Below the pieces are notes generated by a model. That model made no database searches, was not told where the DNA came from, and saw nothing but the letters and a program-made list of their open reading frames with translations. DNA of 64,000 nucleotides from Acorus gramineus (lineage: Eukaryota > Streptophyta > Magnoliopsida > Acorales > Acoraceae): contig CM060857.1 in NCBI GenBank assembly GCA_030737835.1, forward strand, positions 3,785,279-3,849,278. Direction: 5' to 3'. Shown in pieces: positions 56,716-64,000 of this stretch. The translations under genes and the position numbers were made by a program. The first letter of the stretch is position 1. Each line of letters starts with the position of its first letter.

Positions 56716-57828
56716 TTTGTGAAGATTTACTAGGTTTTGTTAAGTTGAGTTTGTACTGGTTGAGGATGAGTAGATATTTGGTTACCTGGGACTGAAGACC
56801 TTCATAAAAAAATAACTGATGCAATTGATGTGCAGTCGTCAAAATTGCTGCTCAGGGTCTTGAGATGAAGAAGAAAAACAGAGTTATATGGGTATGTTTT
56901 TTGAAGTGTTTTAAGCAGTGAGTGCTCCATTTATATGAATAGACTATGAAGGTGCTCTGTTGCCCTAGTAACTTTTTTAAGCAAAATTATTAACACCCCT
57001 ATGCACGGGGAAAAAAATTAATGGAGCAGTCCCTAATCCTTAATTTATATTGGGAGAAGAAAAATATTATACTCAATTCATTTTATAGTCCAAAATGCTG
57101 ACCACACACATCTATTGAGATGTATACTTTTTATAAAAGCTGAAGTATATACTCCTGAATTGAATGATATCATCTAGAGGAGACAAAATTGATAAACCGG
57201 ATCCGGATTGTGAGATTCATCCGCTCCGCTCTCGTCTGATTGGATGGTGTTGACCGCCGGCACGTCGTCGAAGAATGGGGAGGGGGTGACCTACAAAAGA
57301 TCCACTGACGTCCAAGTCAGCCAAGAAAAAATTAAGTTTCTCACATCCCTCAATAAGGAGATCTGATTCCTATTTATAATCTAGGTTGTCCGTCTCTCTT
57401 GGATCGACGGTCGATCTCTGGCTAATGAGGTATAAAGGACTTTATGTGGAATCGTAAAAAAGACTTGAGTGTAACAAAGCTCTTAGGAGAATTGGTTTCT
57501 AGCTATGGATTAATCTCTTTTGAGGACTGTTCAATGCTATAACGTTATAACGTATGATGTCATTGGTTTCTATGCGATGTAAGATTAAACGTTACTTAGA
57601 GTCACAACACTTTTTTAAATAAAAAAAAAGAGCCGTTCTACTTTCTTTCTTTCTTTTTCTTTATTTCTTTTCCTTTTCTTCCCTCCAATCCAACCCAAAG
57701 ACCACATGTTCAGGCTCACCATTTCCATGCTCTGCTCTTCCTTTACCCAACTTGATTTGTTTGCAAGTGTAAGAATGGGAATCTCACAATCTCATCCTAA
57801 CTCCCCATGAAAAACAAAATAATTATAT
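56716..57828. other. 3' flank of alpha-glucosidase and intergenic sequence
   Basis: The first few hundred bases are probably 3' UTR. A short family-C-like fragment lies near 57090-57180. A C/T tract runs at 57640-57690. No gene recognised. Confidence 0.4.
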
Positions 57829-58008
57829 TGTTAGAATAAAGAAAAGAGAATTATTGTTATTATATTAGAGGAGCCAAAGGGCTCTATTTATAGATACATA
57901 GAGGAAACCCTAAAATACAGATAAAGAATCTAGGAAAACTAGGAAACTAATAATATCACAATAATGACAATAAAGATATAATATTATCCTAATAATGATT
58001 CCTTAACA
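57829..58008 (-). repeat. 3' LTR of the TRIM-like element
   Basis: TGTTAGAATAAAG...TTCCTTAACA, 180 bases, about 97% alike to the LTR at 59580-59759. Confidence 0.88.
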
Positions 58009-58165
58009 CCCCCTCCCAAACTCTAACTCTGAAAGGTAGAACCCTTAGAGTTTGGACAAAAATGAGAAGGTGGCGAAGGTTGGCGACAGCACGTGCAGGT
58101 GCGGCAGGGGTGCAACAAAGGCACGGTAAGGGCTCTGCAGAGGCGCGTGTGGTGGCCGCAATGCT

Positions 58166-58667
58166 GCGAAAAGAGAAAGAGCGCACATAGAAGAAGGCAT
58201 GCGTAGTGGGAGCAAGAGAAGTAGCGAGATTGCACGAAGAGCGCGAGAGCGGTCGATGCCACAAGGAGATGCGCGGAGGTGTGCAAATCTGCGAAAAAGA
58301 GAAAGAGCGCACATAGAAGAAGATATGCGTAGAGGAGCAAGAGAAGTAGCGAGATTGCACGAAGAGCGCGAGAGCGGTCGATGCCGCAAGGAGATGCGCG
58401 GAGGTGTGCAAATCTGCGAAAAAGAGAAAGAGCGCACATAGAAGAAGACATGCGTAGTGGGAGCAAGAGAAGTAGCGAGATTGCACGAAGAGCGCGAGAG
58501 CGGTCGATGCCGCAAGGAGATGTGCGGAGGTGTGCAAATCTGCGAAAAAGAGAAAGAGCGCACATAGAAGAAGACATGCGTAGAGAGAGCAAGAGAAGTA
58601 GCGAGATTACACGAAGAGCGCGAGAGCGGTCGATGCCACAAGGAGATGCGCGGAGGTGTGCAAATCT
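58166..58667. repeat. Four tandem 125-126-bp units inside the TRIM-like element
   Basis: Units start GCGAAAA(A)GAGAAAGAGCGC at 58166, 58291, 58416 and 58542; a partial start at 58668 ends the array. The units are about 95% alike. All frames stay open in places on the - strand because 125-126-bp units rotate frames, which explains three long overlapping open frames with the same peptide repeats. Confidence 0.85.
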
Positions 58668-58799
58668 GCGAGGAGGATCGTAGAGATCTCGGATGAAGAA
58701 AAGAATCACACAGATGCATAGAGAACGAAAAATCGAGCAAAATGGACTCCTGGATCACCTTAATCGGACTTCCGGAGAGGAAGTTATGACCGATTTAGT

Positions 58800-59455
58800 G
58801 GTTTTGAAGTCTCAAGGCGGCGCCGGAGGCGGCGGCAGGGTGGCCGGAGGCGGCAGAGGGCGGCCGGAGGAGCACGACGGCGACCGAAGGTTACCGGAGG
58901 AGCCGGAGGCGGAGAGCGGCCAGAGGAGGCAGCAAGGCCGCCGGAGGCGGCGGAGGGCGGCCGGAGGGCGGATCCGGGTTGCGTCCCGGGCCGGGTTCGC
59001 GGATCCGGGTCGGATGCTGGGAGTGCCCGGGTCGGGTGCCGGGTCGGACGCGCGAGATGATCCGGACAGCTCGAGACAGGCTGGCAGAAGCTGTCCCAGC
59101 AGATCCCGAGAAATCCGGGCAGGATCAGCGCGACAAAACCCGGGAAATCTGGGCAGATGCAACAGCGCGACAGATCCTCAGAAATGCGGGCAGATGCAAC
59201 CGCGCGGCAGGGCACGACGCGGCAGGGCGTGGCAGGGCGCGACGCGGCAGGGCACTGCGCGGCAGGGCGCAGCAGGGCGCGTTGCAGGGCTGGGCGAGCA
59301 GCGGCAGGGCGGCGCGGCAGCGGTAGGGGCGGCGACGGCAACAGCAAGGGCACGACGGCGACGGCGACGGCAAGGGCACGAAGGCGACGGCGAGGGCACG
59401 ACGGCGAGGGCACGACGGCGACGACGACAGCAAGGGGTATAAAGGCGACGTCAAC
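58800..59455. repeat. GC-rich low-complexity tract in the TRIM-like element
   Basis: CGGCCGGAGG-type repeats (58805-58980) are followed by GCGGCAGGGC and CACGACGGCGACGGC repeats (59195-59440). Composition is extreme compared with the AT-rich surroundings. It gives Arg/Gly/Ala-rich open frames in all six frames, which I do not regard as genes. Confidence 0.75.
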
Positions 59456-59579
59456 GTCTTTTAGATCTCGCGAGTAAAATTCCTCCCCCGCTCCGATTGA
59501 AGACTCTTCAATCGAAGCAGGGAAGAGAAAGAGAAGCTTTTGTGGATCTAGGATTTTTGAGGTGGAGGCTCTGATACCA

Positions 59580-59759
59580 TGTTAGAATAAAGAAAAGGGA
59601 ATTCTTGTTATTATATTAGAGGAGCCAAATGGCTCTATTTATAGATACATAGAGGAAACCCTAAAATACAGATAAGGAATCTAGGAAAACTAGGAAACTA
59701 ATAATATCACAATAATGACAATAAAGATATAATATTATCCTAATAATGATTCTTTAACA
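59580..59759 (-). repeat. 5' LTR of the TRIM-like element
   Basis: TGTTAGAATAAAG...TTCTTTAACA, bordered inward by the primer-binding site and outward by the TATAT target duplication. Confidence 0.88.
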
Positions 59760-59764
59760 TATAT

Positions 59765-61520
59765 ATTGTATTCATTTCGGAACATTGTTATCATAAATGT
59801 ATTGCCCCTAATTTTGAATGAATATCTGGTAGATCTATCAAAGGGACCTAAGCTATGGCCCCAAAGGCCTTTGATCTAGTGATGAAAATGAAACTGTCGT
59901 TTACTCACTCATTGATACATCACATTGACAACTCCCACAAACTTTCACTTAACTCATGCACTGATACAACAGACACAAGGGCATCGAATTCTCACAATCC
60001 ATTCACCATACCACCTTGCGTATGTAAGAATCTCTTCTCCACCATTTGTCATTATCAACTTATTCCACAAATCCCAACTCTACCAAATCATATTTGTGCA
60101 AGCTAGTCTTTTTGTTCACTTTTAAATGTAAGCTTGCATCTTATAGTCAAATTAAATTGTTAAAAAAAAATTCATTTTCTTAGAGTTGTACATTATTTTT
60201 CTATTTTTGGTTGTGAGTCTTTGACTAGTGTGGCTTGATTACACTATTTTGAGAGTCACTCCACAAAAAAACACAATAGAAAAAAAAATATTTACTCAAA
60301 GCGAAAAAGAAACAGCAACCAAATAAAATAAAGAAATTGTCTTCTCTTGCCATATAACTATTCTATACAACCTGAATAAGTTATTCACGAACCAAATGCG
60401 GGTCATCAATTTGTCTGCTCAGAAAACAAAGAATCTATAAAGCAAGGCAATGCAAATACATTGCAGTGTGTATAGATTAACCAGAAATTTCATTTGAGAC
60501 CAAAGATTCAAGGTCGGCATTCGATTCATAGCATTGAGAAAAGCAGTTTTATTTATCCCAATCATTTTATTTATCCCAATCAATGACTTTTGATCCTTTG
60601 GACGGCGGTTTGAGTAATGTCACATGAAGAAAAGTCATCTGATCGATTTCATTATGTTCCTCATATTCAATGATAGGATTCACCCATCCCACTTATTTAT
60701 AACTAATCAATCAAGTTCATAACATTGACAATCCATCTTAATTTCCAGGTATTCTAAAGGGCTGTCAAAAGAACTGGTTCAGGTGGAATATAAATGATGC
60801 TTAATTTTATGTGTTTTAAGGTGTGTTTGTACACAAATTTAAAAGAAAAATGAAAGAAAATATAAATGAGTTTAGGTTGCTCTGAGTGATTCCATTTTTG
60901 CAAGAATCATATTTATGTACAGTTTGGAAACAATTGTCAGATGAGTTTTACTTCTATGGACTCTGTTTCTCGATAATGATTTTCAAGTAGGGTATTTTTT
61001 ATTTTAGTTTTTTGTTTCAGATTTTAGATTTTATGTTTTAAAAGCCAACGAGACCTTAGAGAAAAAATTGGTTAAGAATAGCTATTATAAAATTGATATT
61101 TAGAGTATAAGATGTTTTTAAAAATTGATTTCACTTGGAAAAATCAATCCATCTCATTTTCAAACTATTCTCCTAACTTTTCTAGAAATAAAAAATAGTT
61201 TTTAATTATAAAAAAAAATATTTTCAAAAATCTAACAAATCTTTCTTCCTCAAATTTTCAAAAATTACTTTGGGTGGAATTTTTTTTTTGTTTAAACTCA
61301 GTTCCAAAAGCTATCATATCTTCCTTAAAGGCAAGTATAGTTATGCAATTTGATTATGAACCATTCAAAAAAAAAAAAAAAACAGAGAACAGAATCCAAG
61401 AGAACTAGATGGAAAAGAATCAACTACAGCCCATGAGATGTGATTGAAGAATCACATGGTGAATCAATCAAGACATTAGACATTTCAGTTTCATTCAATC
61501 TTGGTGGGCAGAGAAAGGCC
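59765..61520. other. Intergenic sequence
   Basis: AT-rich sequence with a small tandem duplication (TTTATTTATCCCAATCA, near 60548-60582). No gene recognised. The last part is the presumed old promoter of the alpha-glucosidase relic, with TATAAAA at 61521. Confidence 0.45.
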
Positions 61521-61567
61521 TATAAAACGCCAGTTGAACACTTGTGACTTCATTGCAGGTGGAGAAC

Positions 61568-62132
61568 ATGAAGCCATATAGAGCACAGTCTTTGCTTCTT
61601 CTAACCTTCATTTTATTCCACTCACTCTCCCTTTCATAAGGCACAGCAGACCCAGTTGGTTATGGATACACAATCCAATCAGTCTCGGCGGATCTCTCCG
61701 GGAGGTAGGTCGTTGTCCACAGATCTCTGTTATGATTTCGGATCTTGGGATCCAATCAATCACAAGAAATAAACAAACAAATCAAAGCAAGACACAAAAA
61801 TTTTACGTGGTTCGACAAATCTTGCCTACGTTCACAGAGCACATCAGAGATCAATCCACTATCAATGAGAAGTTTTTACAATGGTCACAGCAAAGATAAA
61901 AACCCTAGAGCCTAATGAAAAATATGAGATGCCCTTTTATACTGACATCTCATTAAAGGCAAAAAAGTCAATACACGAAAGACACCTCAAAAAATTTTCC
62001 CCGTCCGACCCTGCGTAGCGCCAACAATCTTCTGCGCACATCATCAGGCTCCACAATATATAACAATCTCCGCCTCATACGAAACACACCAACCTATGTA
62101 CCCGACATCTCGAATCTCAACCACTTTGCCAG
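61568..62132 (+). pseudogene. Alpha-glucosidase exon-1 relic, interrupted by a solo LTR
   Basis: The ATG at 61568 opens a signal-peptide-like run (MKPYRAQSLLLLTFILFHSL), stops at TAA 61637-61639, and the same frame continues as GTADPVGYGYTIQSVSADLS. After a frame change it reads SLSTDL, then beyond the solo LTR RLIRNTPTYVPDISNLNHFA and a GT donor at 62133. This parallels [11 protein letters not shown]...[20 protein letters not shown] of the intact gene at 48579, so it is a duplicated exon 1. No exon 2 follows inside the window; LTR-like sequence starts right after the donor. Confidence 0.8.
61728..62064. mobile_element. Solo LTR inside the alpha-glucosidase relic
   Basis: A 337-bp block, TGTTATGATTTC...ATATATAACA, with ends TGTTAT/ATAACA, flanked by the 5-bp repeat ATCTC (61723-61727 and 62065-62069). 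Contains TTTTACGTGGTTCGAC. There is no partner LTR or internal region, so it is a solo LTR. It is younger than the host pseudogene sequence it splits. Family undetermined. Confidence 0.85.
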
Positions 62133-62137
62133 GTACC

Positions 62138-64000
62138 TGTTATATATGTGTCACTTTTAACCTTCTGGTAACCGTTGGACCATTCTGGCAGTTTTTTTAT
62201 TTTTTCGTTTTTCGATCGGAACCGCTAAAATTTCGAGCTGTTAGCTATCGCCCTGAGATTGAGGGCTCCGATTGAAAATGTAACTGCATATTATGTGTCC
62301 TGGTGCCATTCCAAGCCGCTCACGAAAATTTCGTCGATTTCCGGTAACGTTTCAGAATTTCACAGTTCCGAGGCGTATCCGGGTTTTGACCGGGCGAGAA
62401 GTCATTGGGAGACTTTGACTTGGTCAATGTGGACCCTTGACTTGGTCAAATGATTTTGGATTTTAGTGTGGTTGGGTTGACTAGGGTCAAACCACACTTA
62501 AGCCTCCCTAAGCTAGCTTAAACCCTAATTAACCTAGCTTAGCCTAATCTAAATGAGGTTTGACTTATTTAAGTGGGATGAAAAGTTGCCTTTCACTATT
62601 CATCATCTTCTCAAATCTCATTTTCTCTCTCCCCCTCTCTTTTTCTAAGTTTTGAGCCACCTAGAGGGCTTAGAACTTAAAACTCAAAACATAGAAAGGA
62701 TAGATCCGGTCCCGATCTACACCCCGGTGTTTTCGGATTCGAATTCCGGCGAGTCTTGCCCTTTCTCCCGCCCTCTCTTCTCCTCAGATCTGAGCCCTTT
62801 CGGAGGTGGGAAGAGGTCTTGGTGGTGGAGACCCTTGGAGAGGCGTTTCGGTGCGCGGAGAGCAACCGAACTTCCCTTCCTTCCCTTGGTAAGCTCTTTT
62901 TCCTTCTTTTTTTTGCTTAGATGCTTGTTAGGAGGGTGGTTTTGAGGTTGGGTGGTGGTCGGCGGCTGTGGGTGGCTGTTGGTGGTGGTTGGGAGGCGGT
63001 TGGAGGCCATTGGTGGCCGGAGGGAGGAGGTTGGGCTGCTCGGACAGGTTGGTGGTCTGTCCCGGGTAGGATGGCAGTGGGCGCAGCAGGTAGCGCATCA
63101 GGTGGCCGGGCGCGCGAGCTCGTGCGCGCGGGCGTGCACGTGAGCCCGTGCGCGCGGGCGTGCGCTCGGGTGGTGCAGGGGGCGTGCTGGGCGCGCTGGG
63201 TAGGCTGGCAGCGCTGGCATGTAGGAGGTAGGCAGGCGGGCAGTGCTCGGGCAGCAGGCGAGCGGTGCTCGGGCCACTCGACAATGCACGCAGGCAGGCA
63301 GCGCGGGCAAGCAGCGCAGGCCCAGCGCGCGTTGCTGAGCGTGCGCGTGGGCGCTGGGTGAGGGTCCCGGGTGCTGGGCGCTGGGCGCTGGGTCGCGGAT
63401 GCTGGGCGCTGGGCGTGCTGGCTGTGTTGGGTGCTGGGTGTGCTGGGTGAGGGTGCTGGGCGCTGGGGCGCTGGGCGCTGAGCACCGTGCAGGGCATACT
63501 CGCAGGGCGCTGGGCAGAGGCGCAGGCGTGCGCGCGGTGAGGTGAGCAGTGGGTGTGAGCGGGCGGGTGCGCGTGCGGGGCGCTGCGCTAGGGCGCAGTG
63601 CGCGCAGGTGCACCGGTGCGGGGCTGGTCGAGCGGATGGTGGGAGTGGGTGATGCGAGCGGGTGGCGCGCGCGGGGTGCGCGCGGGGCGAGGCTGGTGGT
63701 GCGCGCGGAGTGCGCGCGGGGCGAGGCGCTGGGCGCGGGGCGTGCGGTGTGCGCGCGGGCTGCTGCGCTGGGGCGCAGCGAGCGCGCGGTGCACCCGGGA
63801 AGCTTGGCGGCGTATCCTGGCGTGCGGGCAGGGGCTCGGCAGGGCGCCTGGGCGCGCGGGTTGGGGAGCGGCGGTGCATCCGGGGGCGGGTGGCCGTGCG
63901 GGTGGTTGCCGGGAGTGCGGGAGTGAGTCGGGATGCTCGGGCTAACATGCGTACGGGCCGTATGTACGTTTGCCCGAGTGTTGGGTACTTTTAGAGTGTT
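62138..64000 (+). mobile_element. Start of a long LTR-like, GC-rich sequence (incomplete)
   Basis: TGTTATATATGTGTCAC begins right after the relic's splice donor. The following 500 bases have the look of a plant LTR promoter (TTTGACTTGGTCAA repeats, TATTTAAG, then a C/T-rich transcript start near 62600). A GTAAGC donor-like site follows at 62889. From 62980 on, the + strand becomes strongly GC-rich with GCTGGGC repeats. A long Ty3/gypsy LTR (Tekay/Del type) is possible, but no coding domain, right end or target duplication is in view. Confidence 0.4.
63340..63500 (+). repeat. GCTGGGC tandem low-complexity repeat
   Basis: Many tandem variants of GCTGGGCGCTGGG and GGTGCTGGGT. The + strand is very G-rich, so G-quadruplexes are possible. 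The long Pro/Ala/Arg-rich open frames on the - strand come from this skew and not from a gene. Confidence 0.7.

Larger units (their letters stand above)
57829..59759 (-). mobile_element. Short non-autonomous LTR element (TRIM-like)
   Basis: A 1931-bp element with 180-bp LTRs, flanked by the perfect 5-bp duplication TATAT (57824-57828 and 59760-59764). On the - strand the primer-binding site TGGTATCAGAGCC (59567-59579) follows the LTR, and a polypurine tract (complement of CCCCCTCCCAAACTC) precedes the other. There is no gag or pol, so it relied on enzymes from elsewhere. The internal part contains four 125-bp tandem repeats and a GC-rich tract; its open frames match nothing I know. The LTRs differ at about 5 of 180 positions, so the insertion is fairly young. 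Confidence 0.88.

Noticed and set aside
57989-58758. Three overlapping 180-237-codon open frames on the - strand with repeated HRPLSRSSCNLATSL
   Set aside because: They are produced by the 125-126-bp tandem repeats of the TRIM-like element, whose length rotates frames. No known domain.
62917-63948. A 343-codon open frame on the - strand, plus several others in all frames
   Set aside because: Composition is only Pro/Ala/Arg/Ser from GC-skewed low-complexity repeats. Similar open frames exist in every frame, and there are no motifs.
1-64000. CRISPR arrays, operons, ribosome-binding sites and prophage
   Set aside because: The window is plant nuclear DNA. Regularly spaced repeats here are tandem arrays without unique spacers.

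Overview
The window is nuclear DNA from a flowering plant, probably a eudicot. It is AT-rich, with intron-containing genes, a perfect miR160 hairpin and the usual plant mix of LTR elements, MULE- and hAT-type miniature elements, a SINE and a Helitron end. Nothing in it points to a bacterial or organellar origin. I cannot name the species.

Three loci look intact. A MIR160 microRNA gene lies at about 7.5-8.8 kb on the + strand. A 13-exon gene at 30478-37537 (+) encodes a 527-residue protein of the PRUNE/exopolyphosphatase family (DHH/DHHA2), but two of its metal-binding motifs, including the DHH triad, are replaced. A 6-exon gene at 48579-56715 (+) encodes a secreted GH31 alpha-glucosidase of 892 residues with both catalytic aspartates. 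All splice joins in both protein genes keep frame.

Broken host genes are also present. A relic of a second alpha-glucosidase copy (promoter and exon 1) lies 5 kb downstream at 61568-62132; a solo LTR is inserted in it and another LTR starts just after its splice donor. Between 39.5 and 43.7 kb sit fragments of thiamine thiazole synthase (THI1/THI4), the spliceosome-disassembly factor NTR1/TFIP11, and a plant-mobile-domain protein. All are on the + strand, upstream of a Helitron-type 3' end at 44143, which suggests gene-fragment capture.

The rest is mobile DNA. 0-7.5 kb: AT-rich intergenic sequence, a GGGTTG-rich repeat block and three MULE-type inverted-repeat elements. 8.8-12.5 kb: intergenic with nested inverted-repeat elements and a near-empty retroposon. 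12567-19742: a broken Ty1/copia element on the - strand. 20-30 kb: MULE-type elements, a solo LTR (23663-24469) and hairpin repeats. 37.5-48 kb: the gene fragments, an 870-bp MULE element with a perfect 9-bp target duplication, a hAT-type element and a SINE. 57829-59759: a short non-autonomous LTR element with young LTRs and internal 125-bp tandem repeats. 62.1 kb to the end: the beginning of a long GC-rich LTR-like sequence running off the window.

The genes do not form a pathway together. The main theme is how heavily small 9-bp-target transposons have colonised introns and flanks here: at least a dozen copies, two with perfect target duplications inside one alpha-glucosidase intron.
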